A stretch of 64,000 bases of DNA, from the NCBI GenBank assembly GCA_964036045.1, contig OZ038383.1, positions 94,669,568 through 94,733,567 of the forward strand. Direction: 5' to 3'. Of this stretch, positions 38,692 through 48,388 are shown one piece after another. The DNA is from Eutreptiella sp. 'Long Island Sound 2002'. Its lineage: Eukaryota > Euglenozoa > Euglenophyceae > Eutreptiales > Eutreptiaceae. Position 1 is the first letter of the stretch; each line of letters opens with the position of its first letter. The notes under the pieces are model-generated. The model was not told the origin of the DNA. It did not search any database and saw nothing but the letters and a program-made list of their open reading frames with translations. Both the position numbers and the translations under genes were made by a program.

Positions 38692-39871
38692 AGTGCTGGA
38701 GGTGGGTCACTGCGCAAGGCACTGGCACAATACAGCCAATGTGAGATCTTGGGCATAGGGCGTGTGTCGTAGTCGCAGTGTATGTCTTGTGGGAGGGGAC
38801 CCAAGAACCCTAGTGATGTGCAAGAATCAAGACAGGAGGGGACCCAAGGAGCGGCAGCAAGAGCCCTCAATGACCAGAAAATGCGCCATTTGTGCACACC
38901 ATCCCCACAAAGCAGGAAAAAAATCGTAAAAAATTCCAAAAAAAAATTCCAAAAAATTCCAAAATGTGCTGAAGAATATTCTGCCAGAATGCAGTATTTT
39001 CTAAAGGCGTGTTAGTCACGGTAGCACAGTCAAATAGGAAATGAGATATGCTTGTCCACCTTTCTGGATGGTGCATGTCTGGTTTTTTGATGTCTGTTCG
39101 CCACATCTACCAACAACTAAGCTGCATGTTGTTTATGCGGCCCCAAGGGGGCACCAATGCATGATTTTGAACGTTTGTGGCATTGACACACCGGAACCCC
39201 ATTGCCCCCAACAACTGTTTTGCCGATTTGATTTGGGGGAGGGGAAAGTCGGGGTGAAAGCCGGGATAAGTAGCGCTCCAGGTGCGCGCCGAGCAAACAC
39301 CCCCCCAAAGACACCATTTCGCTAATGGGGCAGAACGCACCCACTTTGTCAAGGCATTCAGCATCAGCCCTGGGCCCCTCGGCAGGGGAAACAGTAGGGC
39401 GGGCGGGGGGGAGGGTTGAGGTCCGCAATTTTTCGCATTTTTTTTGCAATTGTCCGCAATTTTCTTGACTTGCCCATCTTATGTGCCTGTTAGTGTCCCT
39501 TGCTGTGAATGGTGAACCAGACTAGTGTGCACAAGTATGCAGAACAATGAGACTCCATTTTGTCCAAGCTTGAAGATGATTCCTTCCTGTGCCACGGGGC
39601 CATGCTGCAGTGTGTGTCTGACAACTGTGCTGCCCTTGAACCTTTTGAACAACCAAGAGAAAAATCTGATCCACCTGTCCAGAATTGTTGCACCTTGAGG
39701 GTTAAGGGGGGTTGCTTATGGTATCGCAATTTCCCCGCAATTTTCCGCAATTTTTCGCAATTGGATTTGACCTGCCCCTCTGACCGCAATGCTTCCCCGC
39801 CTCTGGGAAACAGAGCAGTGCTTGCCACTACCGGCGTCGCCCCTCCCCCTGCTCTTTTTTGCTCGCATCAG
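38692..39871. other. Possible exon fragments, nothing assignable
   Basis: Plus frames near 39041-39290 (HVWFFDVCSPHLPTTKLHVV, CMILNVCGIDTPEPHCPQQL) and 39560-39720 (LEDDSFLCHGAMLQCVSDNC) are protein-like. ATTTTTCGCATTTTTTTTGC and GCAATTTTCCGCAATTTTTC show short GCAATTTTT repeats. The minus strand is also open in places. Confidence 0.3.
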
Positions 39872-40121
39872 ATCCCCGTGCCCCATATCTGAGTCCCTAG
39901 ACCCGGCCCCCGCGGTCCCGTCCCTGGCCATTGAGCTCGAGAAGCTGTGTCTCAACCGGAAGCCTAGTCAGGTGCTGTCTGGCCGGTCGGCGAGGTCGCA
40001 TGGGTCTGCCCGGTCCGTCCACCAGTCTGGCTCCACCTCGCGGCGGTCTGGCACCGGGTACGACAAGGCAGACCAGTACAAGGAGATGCTCCGCGCCCTG
40101 CATGCCAGTGTAGAAGCAGAG
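39872..40121 (+). CDS. Exon of a probable coiled-coil protein gene (upstream exon)
   Basis: Preceded by CTCTTTTTTGCTCGCATCAG, a good acceptor. The frame reads SPCPISESLDPAPAVPSLAI, ELEKLCLNRKPSQVLSGRSA and GYDKADQYKEMLRALHASVE, Ser/Arg-rich in the middle and helical at the end. GAG followed by GTCCTG at 40122 leaves phase 0, which fits the phase-0 start of the coiled-coil exon at 43820. The joint is inferred; the donor is not an ideal one. A host structural or cytoskeletal protein is a guess from composition only. Confidence 0.4.
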
Positions 40122-41405
40122 GTCCTGTGCAGTGCCCAGCCATTGGCGTCATCTGCGTGTGCTGTGGTGTTCCATTGCCACCAGCTCTCCAACCACGCCC
40201 TCTGTGAGTTAGGATGGTGTCCTTTGTTCACACTTGATCAGCCAATCAGTTAACAAAATGCTACAACATCATTGTGTTGAGAATGGGTGTTGGGGTTCTG
40301 AATGGGAGGCCAGTAGGGCTGGTGAGCTGGCCAGACATCAGGAATGGGCCGCTCATGGAACAGACTGGGTCGCTCACTTGGCTGGCTACGTCCCTGGGCT
40401 GTGTACACTTTTGTTTCTGTGCCAAACTTTGCACTTTAACCTGATGTCTGCCCTCCGATGTCAGTCTTGCATGAGAAAAAGAAGTAAGAAGTGCTCCAAT
40501 GTACGTGTGCAATGGGCATGGCAGCAACAACATCCACAACATAGTGCAGAATCAAACAGCAGCATGAACCCACCAACTGGACCATAAATTATTGTGCACA
40601 GTGAAGTATGAAAAGCGTATATGTATTTTTTTTTTTGGAGCAGAATGGCTAAGTGGCGGTTCCCATGAATTGAAAAGGAGCCAAAATGGCGCCCAACCTG
40701 GAACCTCCTCAAGCCGGAACCAAAAGAGAGATGCACACAGAGCACTGGGGATGCACTCCGCCGTCTAGCGATGATAGTAGGTGCTACAAGGCCAAATCAT
40801 TTTTGTGGGAAGTTGCTTCGTAGTCCCGTTGATGATTGTTGAACGATTCATTCTCCATTGCTTGTCTTCTCGCCGAGAGTGTTATGCCCCTCCTCCAAAG
40901 ACACGGTGGAAGGGGAGGATTCCATACCGCACATTGAGCTGGCCCCATAGTCTCTCCTTTTTAGGAAGTGATGCTGTCGAAAACTCAACGTACACATACG
41001 GTACCGTTGGTTTTGGCAGATTCGGACCACACAGAATTTGAGTTCTTTGCCTTGGAACAAGTGGTGCACCAAATCGGTTCGAGAAATCGAAAAGCCCAAC
41101 CAGTGACAGGAGTCCTTCGCAAACAATCGTGCCTGAAACAAACAAAGACAGGCTAAAATTAAATCGCAAATGAAGCAGCAAAAACAAAGAACAAGCCCCC
41201 TCCCCAGATGGGACCCTCAAGGCCGCGGTTCTCACCAGTGCTGCAGCTCCATGTGCGCCTTGTGTGGTAAGGAATATATCGAATGTGACCAAGCGCTCTT
41301 ATGAACGAGCAAATTGGCTGGTGCTTGATGTTGTTGGTCAGTGATGACCAAGCGTGCCCCACACCCTTTTGGTTATATGACCAGGCCATGGCTTAGCGCC
41401 CAATT
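40122..41405. other. Presumed intron part, no gene recognised
   Basis: No strong coding frame. TTTTTTTTTT at about 40627. Frames on both strands are short; none has recognisable motifs. Confidence 0.4.
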
Positions 41406-41409
41406 TTAC

Positions 41410-42432
41410 CTGGACACGGGGGGGGGGGGGTCAGATGCCAAACAAAAGTTTGTGTACCTAAATCCGACCTCCAATTTCGGGTCTCTTTGATAGATTTTAT
41501 ATCCTCCCTCATGCGTGGTGGGGGGTTGCCGGGGCGCATCCTTGCTCCCGGCACCCCCCTTCTCAGCCCCAGTGTCCCCTTCCTTGTCACCCCCCTTGTC
41601 ACCCCCCACCTTACCCCCCTTGTCACCCCCCTCCCCCTTGTCGCCACCCTCGTCCCCCTCGTCATCCCCGTCATCCCCGTCGTCCCCATTGTCCCCCTCC
41701 CTCAAGGCCTCCCGGAGGTGGGCCTCCGCCTCCTCCCGGGTGCGGAAGAGGAGCTCCCCCGGCACCCGGAAGGTGCCCCCCTCTTTCTCCCGCTTCCTCT
41801 TCTTCCCCTTCTTCCCCCCCTCCCCATTGGACCCCTGCGACACCACCCACCAGTCCCCCGGGTCCAACTCCTCATCCCAAGTCCGGTCGGGAGAGGATGT
41901 ATTTGACCCATGAGGCAAAGGGCCATGGGATCCCGGTGGCCTTGGGCAACACCGTGGCAACGAGGTGATCCAATTCCACGGGGGCGACCAACTCCTTCCA
42001 ATGGGCTTGGAAGTCCCGCTCGGTACAAATTGGACGGGAATAGGGGGCACCGGGAATGGTGCGGTGGTACTCCAACTTACGGAGCGTGTAGAGCTCCGAG
42101 AGGGTCCTCCACGAGGACTTGGGGGCCCTCATGTTGAGCACAAGTTCACACATGGCGGTGGGGGGGGGAGTAGGGAGGCGGCGTATGCCTCAACGGCGGC
42201 CTTGCATGCCTCACCTGTGGTTTGGGTAGAAGTGGCGGTGTTCAGATATTGGACAGCGTTGTTGAATTTCCACCGTGCTAGGGGGCATGGTAGCGCCCAC
42301 GTGGCCAAGTAATGGCCCACCCGCTCATCCTTGGTTAGAAGCCCCACTCAAGTCCTGTAGTGCCTTAGACAAGAGGGAGGTATCCTTCCCGGTTGAGGAG
42401 GGAGCAAGGGGGGAAGTGGCGGGGCGTTTCAT
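41410..42432 (-). pseudogene. Minus-strand gene with three frameshifts, GD-rich acidic/basic tail
   Basis: From ATG at 42432 the minus strand reads MKRPATSPLAPSSTGKDTSL and LSKALQD. It shifts frame to LTKDERVGHYLATWALPCPL, ARWKFNNAVQYLNTATSTQT and EACKAAVEAYAASL. It shifts again at the G tract 42157-42166 to MRAPKSSWRTLSELYTLRKL, PICTERDFQAHWKELVAPVE and LDHLVATVLPKATGIPWPFA. After a third shift near 41885 it gives DEELDPGDWWVVSQGSNGEG, KRKREKEGGTFRVPGELLFR and TREEAEAHLREALREGDN, ending in a GDD/GDK-rich tail. Joined it would be about 330 residues. The middle is globular-looking, the tail disordered. No family recognised. One shift is at a homopolymer, so sequencing error is possible for part of the damage. 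Confidence 0.5.
41425..41505 (+). repeat. Dispersed repeat S, copy 2
   Basis: GGTCAGATGCCAAACAAAAG, TTTGTGTACC and CGACCTCCAATTTCGGGTCT, matching 29985-30060. It overlaps the 3' end of the minus-strand gene. Confidence 0.65.
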
Positions 42433-43254
42433 TGCGAAGAAATGTGTAATATCTAAGCGCGAGAGAAGGGACCATGGAACAATGCACTACGGACAATAGC
42501 AAGCATGCACGGCGGAACAATGAAGAAATTGGCACATCTTGGTAGACATTATATCGTTCTAGTATTGATCTAATCTAGGCTAGAACATCTAGTCTAGATG
42601 TTCTAGGCTACAACAAGATTGGGTCTTCTAGCGTGCACCAAGGGGAGCCTAAAGAAGTGGAACGGAGTAATGGCCGAAACGGAAAGGAGAAGTCTTGCTT
42701 GCTTGTTGCTTGTTGTTAGCTAAAATTAAGGGGAGAGGGGTGTAGTTTTGGCCGTTGCTCCGCCGCAACGCCTCGAATCCCTCCCCAATCTAGCCAACCC
42801 AGAGCCTAGGTGACGGCTTTGCCAAATCCAAGTTTTGACCGTAAAACTAAGCGGTGGCACCGTGGGGCGCGGGCGCCAAGTCGGGAGGTGCCCCGTGTAG
42901 ATGGAATCAAACAAACAGTACCAACGAGTACCTCCCTTTTGACCCGCCTAGAGGGCTATATTCCCTTCCGTAATAGGCACAGGACACGTGCGTGGGCCTG
43001 TTCGGCAAGACACAAACCCATGTACATGTACACAGCCCTGCGCCAACCCCTCCCCCCCTTGAAACACCCCCGGGAACACATCTTCGACACATGTGGACAT
43101 AGTGCCTTGATCCGCCCATGTTCTACTGCTAGCAGTAGAATACATTGCTATTGGTAGGTGGAATGCCTTTTGTCAAACATTTTTCAAATTGGTTTTCTGT
43201 GCACAAGCCTGAGAGACTATTTCGCCAAAACGGCATTTCGGGCCCGTGAGTCAG
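42433..43254. other. No gene recognised; contains a 27-bp palindrome
   Basis: CTAGAACATCTAG at 42580-42592 is followed, after one base, by its exact reverse complement at 42594-42606. The rest has no convincing frame. Confidence 0.6.
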
Positions 43255-43570
43255 TTACCATTTCCGAGGTAATTTTGCAACCCCAAGCCAAAAGTGACCG
43301 TGGACCACTTGCGGTGCACAAACAAGTGAAACCAGCCCATTTTGGAGCTTGCTTTGAGCCTTTTTTGGCCCCTCTAAGGTTGCAAAATGCCTTGAAAATT
43401 GCCCATTTTGTGACCAAAAACGCATCAAAAATGTGTCAAAATTGTGTTTTTCCAAAAATGATCTTGGAGCGTTTGCGGTGCTCAGACGGGACAATGGCGC
43501 CCATTGTGAGCCCTTTTTGACCTGTTTTAGCCCATTTCGCCACATGTATGCACCAAGTTGTGCACTTTGC
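43255..43570 (-). repeat. Fragment of the telomere-associated unit family
   Basis: GGTGCACAAACAAGTGAAAC, AATGCCTTGAAAATTGCCCA and TTTTTCCAAAAATGATCTTG match modules of unit D in the same orientation, covering about two 162-base periods. No telomeric hexamers adjoin it. Confidence 0.7.
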
Positions 43571-43819
43571 ACGTACCTTAGAGCCATATTCTTGAGCAAC
43601 CTAGAGTTGGGGAGAGGGGTGTAGATTAGAGGATACATGTATATGGGCGTTTGACCGGGGGAGGGGGGTGCTGATGAAAAATTTTCTGATGTGGGTGGGT
43701 GGTTTGGTGGGTCAGGCGGAGGAGCCCAGGCTGCGATCCCCCCAAGTAACAGTAAGCCATGGCCTGTATACGACTGCTGATCCCAGCAGTTTGGCTCTAC
43801 ACATGCTGCCTCTTTTCAG

Positions 43820-44225
43820 ATCAACACAGAGCCTCTGCGACGAGCATTGATTGAGCACGAGGAGGGGTACGCGTGGGACAGCCTCGAGCTGCAAATGTCC
43901 CGGAACAAGCTGCGGGCCAAGCTCACGCGAGAGCGTTCGCAGGTGCGTAGGATCCTGGCCAAGCAGCTGCGGCTCGTGGAATCGAATGAGACTGAGACCC
44001 GTTCTCACTTGATCAAAACGGAGGAGGCTGAACGGCAGTTGGCAGTCATGAAGCTGCACCAGAGCATCATGTACAGTGTCCTTGAGTCCCCGTTCCTGGA
44101 GCGCCAGCAGTTGGAGCGCGATGCAGAACCTGCGGTGCGGCTCGGAATCTTGCAGATGGAGCAACACACACGGCAGCAGATAACAGTGCAGCGCAGCCGC
44201 GAACTGCGGCACATGGAGGGGCCTG
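43820..44225 (+). CDS. Coiled-coil protein gene, central exon
   Basis: Acceptor CCTCTTTTCAG at 43809-43819 and donor CTG-GTATGG at 44226. The 406 bases read INTEPLRRALIEHEEGYAWD, SLELQMSRNKLRAKLTRERS, QVRRILAKQLRLVESNETET, then RQLAVMKLHQSIMYSVLESP and LGILQMEQHTRQQITVQRSR, a Glu/Arg/Gln-rich sequence with heptad-like leucines typical of a long coiled coil. It ends in phase 1, and the next exon begins with the two bases needed, so the splice is supported by phase. All Gln codons are CAA/CAG, with no in-frame stop. Role unknown; structural or cytoskeletal is a guess. Confidence 0.6.
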
Positions 44226-44403
44226 GTATGGTGTTTTGGTTGTCGTGCCGTGCGGTGGGCACCGACAGTAATAGGCGTTAGGGGCCGGTGTCAGGCATGA
44301 CTGTAATGCGACGCCAGCTGCTCATGCTAGATAGACCAGCTGCTCACGCTAGATAGACCGTGCCCTCCATTTGTGCTGTGTGGCCTACCCCTGTCCTGTA
44401 CAG

Positions 44404-44840
44404 TTGCGCTTTCAAAGACGGAGAAGGAGGATTGCCACGGTGCATCAGCTCTTGTGCGAAAGTGCATGGCTGAGAAACATGTCATGTTGCGCCAAAAGCA
44501 GCCGTTTCCCCCCCACAAAAAGGCCCCCAAACCACCTCATCACACCCCACCGAAAAGCAAAAGGAGGTCATACACTGTGACCGCGTGGTGTTGCATGTGC
44601 GCACCGTTTCGTGCCCGCCAAAATGGCCCCAAATCTGTGCAGTGTGTCTTTAACATGATGGGGCCACATCTTAGGCTAAGTGGCCCACAATCCATTCTGT
44701 GGACGCCTCCCACCACTCCACCCACTACACCTCTTTGTATGGTTTCCATGGGCGCGGCATTGCCCGAACGGACACCTGACCCCTGGCTGGGGCCCGGTGG
44801 GTCCTACCAAGCCAGCCCAACCAGAGCACATGCGGCCTAG
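44404..44840 (+). CDS. Coiled-coil protein gene, last exon
   Basis: Acceptor CCTGTCCTGTACAG at 44390-44403; intron of 178 bases. Joined in phase it reads VALSKTEKEDCHGASALVRK, CMAEKHVMLRQKQPFPPHKK and PKPPHHTPPKSKRRS, a basic, Pro-rich C-terminal part. The frame stays open to TAG at 44838-44840, but the protein character fades after about 44590, so a further splice or an earlier end is possible. Confidence 0.5.
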
Positions 44841-44892
44841 GGCTGAAATGGGCCACACGTGCAGAAAGAATTTTGCCAAAGTTGTTCTAAGA

Positions 44893-45072
44893 GGCTCCAT
44901 GGTAAAACTTAATTAAAAACCTTTTTTGAAAATTTTTTTGCTAAGTTTCAAATTCTAGTAAAAAAATGTTTACTAAGTTTGTTCTCTGCGGGGTTTTTAC
45001 TAAGTAATTTACCTAGTAATTTTTTCCACTAAGTAAATTACTTAGTAATAATAATTTTTTTTCTACTAAGTG
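44893..45072. repeat. ACTAAGTAA / CTAGTAAA palindromic repeat cluster
   Basis: Several TACTAAGT and CTAGTAA units. ACTAAGTAATTTAC at 44999-45012 is the exact reverse complement of GTAAATTACTTAGT at 45033-45046. Related in style to the insertion in unit C. Confidence 0.7.
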
Positions 45073-45690
45073 ATTTGGTGTCTGTTGCCATCCGCATATC
45101 TCTTGACATTGCATTGTGCCCTGTCTCGACGCGTTGTCAAGGGCATATTGCAAGTGCCACATGACGGATTGTGGTTGCTGCGTGAAATGGGTGAAGCTAC
45201 ACTGTACTTCAGGCATTGCAAGTTGGCCTCCACCCCGAGGACCCTAGCACTGCATTGGGAGGTGGCCCAGATGTACACCGAATCCAAATCTGTGGACCCC
45301 GCTGACACATGTTTTTCTTGTGATGGCACACCTCACATAGCTTGCCATGAATGTAAGGTTCTTCATTGTACCTTGCATGCGTCTATCTTGTGTCAATCGG
45401 AGATCTGTGTTGGATTGCGCCAATTTTGGGCGGCCAACCTTGCTACTGCTGCTGTTGCTTCTGCTGTTGTTGTTGCTTCTGCTGTTAACACTTGTCCCAG
45501 TGTCTGGATCTGTCGCAAGTGGTATGCAGTGCCTCCTCAGTAACCTCAAAATGTTGATGATGAACTGAAAAATGACCAAGCGTTTTACACCGAGCTACAA
45601 GGGGAGTTGAAAACGGCTTTTTTGGGATGTGCACCAATAATCCTACAGTGTGAGGCAAACCGCGCCATGCAGATACCAAGGCCGACTTGA
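45073..45690 (+). pseudogene. hAT-like relic 1, 5' part with B-box-like cysteines and one TAA
   Basis: The frame reads VKGILQVPHDGLWLLREMGE, LHWEVAQMYTESKSVDPADT and CFSCDGTPHIACHECKVLHC, giving C-x2-C-x7-C-x2-C-x4-C-x2-H. After TAA at 45541-45543 the same frame continues with PQNVDDELKNDQAFYTELQG and ELKTAFLGCAPIILQCEANR for 48 codons. An overlapping frame ends DTKADLIFKCVFCNYL, like the fragment at 26.44-26.52 kb. About 500 bases downstream is a hAT dimerisation domain, so this could be the front of the same element; the catalytic core is missing. Confidence 0.4.
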
Positions 45691-46190
45691 TTTTCAAGTG
45701 TGTCTTTTGTAACTACTTGTAAGTAGTTGGCACAGATGTTGCAGCCTGTATTGAGCCTCTAGTGACCCGTCTTGGCCCTCCCAATGCCTAGGAAACCTCA
45801 AAAATGAGCCATTTGGCACCCGAACAGGTCCCAAATGGGTCGAAAAGGTGGTTATTGTGAAAGCTCCCATGGTGAAACGGGTGACAGTGGGGGAAAATGG
45901 GGGGAAATTGAGGGAAACGGGGGAAATGGTGTGGAGACATGATAACCATGGGGTGGTAAGACCATGCTCCTTTGCGCACCACTCCCCATCTCCACAACAA
46001 TTTGCACTCCTCTTTCTCATGCCAATGCCTTGGAGCATATTCATGACTATAACTGTGCAAAGTATGTTCCTTTGAAAGTGCTGTGGGAGCCCATGGGGAA
46101 AGGTTATGGGCTCGCAAGCTTTCAAAGCAAGTGAAGCATTTGAAGTTGAATTTTAGCAGTTTGGATTAGTGGGAGGGAATGCGTAACACC

Positions 46191-46366
46191 CTGCCTTTGT
46201 TGTACGCCGTTTTAGCTATTGTACGCCATGTCTTGGCTGTTCCAGCCACCTCTTGTGATGTTGAGCATTGCTTTTCCTCACTGAAGTGAGTCCGCTATGA
46301 ACGCCAATAGGACATGATAGAGGAGACACATTGTGCTGCCGTTTTGGTCCATTACAATGGCTTATG
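46191..46366 (+). pseudogene. hAT transposase C-terminal dimerisation domain, relic 1
   Basis: Reads LPLLYAVLAIVRHVLAVPAT, SCDVEHCFSSLK, then TGA (46287), VRYERQ, TAG (46308), then DMIEETHCAAVLVHYNG. The family consensus is 'hhAhPASSAxSERxFSxxxxhhxxxRxxLxxxxhxxLhhh', and order and spacing match. Two stops show it is dead. No terminal repeats placed. Confidence 0.6.
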
Positions 46367-46439
46367 AAGTAATCGAATTCAGCAATGTGTTGCTTTGTGT
46401 TGTTGTTGTTCTTGTTCTTGGAAAGCCCTACTCATGCCA

Positions 46440-46560
46440 TGTTAGGGAAAATGGGGCGGATTAGGGGGAACTAGGGGGAAAATGGGGGGAGATGGGGGGG
46501 GGGGGGATAGGGGGGAATAGGGGGAGCTAGGGGCACATAACAAAAATTGTGGGACTAGAG
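46440..46560 (+). repeat. GGGGGAAATGGG/GGGGGAATAG low-complexity tract
   Basis: Short GGGGRAAWNGGG units and a G run at about 46494-46506. Confidence 0.7.
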
Positions 46561-46650
46561 TGGAGGCGATTGGGGAAAATGGAACTACTTTTTCTGCAGC
46601 ACAGAAACTTCTTTATAGCTTGCTGGTGTAACCAGTCCCCGGCATCCAAG

Positions 46651-46712
46651 GGTGTGGTGGTGGTGGTGGTGGTGGTGGTGGTGGTGTGGTGGTGGTGGTG
46701 GTGTGGCGGCCA
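46651..46712 (+). repeat. (GGT)n microsatellite
   Basis: About 20 GGT/GTG triplets with two interruptions. Confidence 0.9.
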
Positions 46713-47035
46713 TTTCCCCCCATTTTTCATGGTACTGGGTTATGGGTACGTTGCTGGGTGTATTACTGTCCACCTGGTCTGGGCAATTCTGAGGCCTGCA
46801 ATGGCGCAGAGTTCCTTCGGGGGACAGAGGAGGCTAGAGCAGGCTGGTCTGTGTTGTTTGCACACTGGAAGCCGATGCGTATCGTTGGTCCGGAGGAAGA
46901 TGGTGTGTGTTGTTCGTGCGCAGGAGGGTGGCATATATGGGGGACAGAGCAGAGTGGCGGGACAGTTCATGAGGAATGAGCATTGCTTGTGGGGAGCCTT
47001 CCCCCGAAAGACTGAAGTTACAGTCAAGCTAGTGC

Positions 47036-47163
47036 AGCCGCAGCATGCCGCAGCATGCCGCAGCATGCCGCAGCATGCCGCAGCATGCCGCAGCACCTGT
47101 TTTTTGGAGCTGCACATGGGGGTTTTGAAGCATGCCGCAGCATGCCGCAGCATGCCGCAGCGA
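47036..47163 (+). repeat. GCATGCCGCA decamer tandem repeat, left cluster
   Basis: At 47036-47095 and again at 47128-47163, in all about nine decamers, each containing the GCATGC palindrome. The same decamer in the same orientation occurs at 48243-48285. Confidence 0.9.
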
Positions 47164-47243
47164 GCCAAAATTTTCACGTGGCGGACTTTTTTTTTCATAC
47201 CACGTCGAAACTCTGAACCCTTTGTTGCACAGAAGTCTCAGAA

Positions 47244-47317
47244 CTGGATGGTAGTTCAGTGGTAAATTACTGGGCTCCAGCTTGGAGGGGCCTGGGTTCC
47301 ATTCCCGGCAAGGGTAC
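47244..47317 (+). ncRNA. tRNA-like segment (A and B boxes), probable SINE head
   Basis: TAGTTCAGTGGT is an A-box match and GGGTTCCATTCC a near B-box match. A T arm pairs (CTGGG/CCCGG) and an anticodon-like CTCCAGC loop (CCA) is present, but the acceptor stem does not pair. It lies 80 bases beyond the decamer cluster. Confidence 0.4.
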
Positions 47318-47370
47318 TTTGCTGCCTGTCAGTTCCTCTCTATTCTGATCTTCGCTTTTTTGGTGTTGTT

Positions 47371-48156
47371 TTGACATGTCAAGTCCTGAAGGATACTCAA
47401 AATACCAAGGCATCACAGGTTAGGGTTTGCAGTGGGCCATTGGGGAAGGTATTGGGGACCACATCAGCCTGTTTGCCTTGTCTGTCTGCTCCTACTGTGT
47501 TCGCACGGGAGACCTTCTGCCTGCCCCATGTCTCCCCAGTTTGTCTTTATTTGTGTTGTCATGAGTCAGTCATCTGCACCAACAACATGCAGTCAAGAGC
47601 CAACCACACACTCCCCTGCTGGCCGCATTTGTTTGCAAAGGTGCCTGAGGCTGTTTTTGACGCTGGTGTACTAACAGAGCAGGCTGAATTCCACAGGCTT
47701 GTCCAATTGTTGTTTGCACGGTCACCATTTTGGCGCACCAAATGGTATCGTTATCAGAAGGCAGCTGTTAAAAAATGGAAGGACGTTCATGAGCAGTTGC
47801 CTGATGAACTGAAGCAACGACACGAAAAAGAGAGGCCAGCCCCTGTTAAGAGTGTTGTGCGCCCAACGGACACCAGGTGGGCGTCCCAGTTTGATGCATA
47901 TAAATATTGGCGTGGGCGCATTTCAGCTTTTAAAAAGTTTCTGAGTTTCTGAGACGATTTTCCTGTGTTGAGTAGCATTGCTGTTTTCTTTGTCCGACGA
48001 CCACGCTCTGCTTGCCATGTCGAGCGAACGTTCAGTTTGATGGGCCACATCCAGACAAAGGACCGTTTGCATATGGGCAACGACACTTTGCGCCATTTGG
48101 CTATGATGTATGTCAACAAACCCACTACAGACGATCCGGATGGTGAAAGTGATTAA
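47371..48156 (+). pseudogene. hAT-like transposase relic 2, internally deleted
   Basis: One frame spans the stretch. LFARSPFWRTKWYRYQKAAV, KKWKDVHEQLPDELKQRHEK and VRPTDTRWASQFDAYKYWRG include the TRWxSxxxA/M signature of hAT transposases. Directly after a TGA (47950-47952), PVLSSIAVFFVRRPRSACHV, ERTFSLMGHIQTKDRLHMGN and DTLRHLAMMYVNKP form the C-terminal dimerisation domain. In intact hATs a long catalytic stretch separates these parts; here it is absent. GCATGCCGCA clusters lie about 200 bases before and 90 bases after. The N-terminal 80 codons look intronic or unrelated. Confidence 0.6.
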
Positions 48157-48242
48157 TTTGGCCCAACAGTGTTGTGCATGTTGTCTCTTGCATGTGAGTT
48201 CAACTTGACACAGAAGCGTAGGTACCCACAAGTGCAGGCTGA

Positions 48243-48285
48243 AGCATGCCGCAGCATGCCGCAGCATGCCGCAGCATGCCGCAGC
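48243..48285 (+). repeat. GCATGCCGCA decamer tandem repeat, right cluster
   Basis: Four decamers in the same orientation as the left cluster, so they are direct rather than inverted repeats around the transposase relic. Confidence 0.9.
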
Positions 48286-48388
48286 ACAAGAAATTTTTCC
48301 GAGGGACCGCACTAGCTTGGTTACAGTCCTCTTTGTGTTCCGTGGTGCTACCTCCTGAGGAACTGGTGTACCAACCCCTTTGGTGCAG

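Noticed and set aside
47244-47317. Functional tRNA-Trp gene
   Set aside because: Acceptor stem unpaired and anticodon stem weak.
47036-48285. CRISPR array from the regularly repeated decamers
   Set aside because: There are no spacers and the repeats are contiguous decamers in a eukaryotic context.
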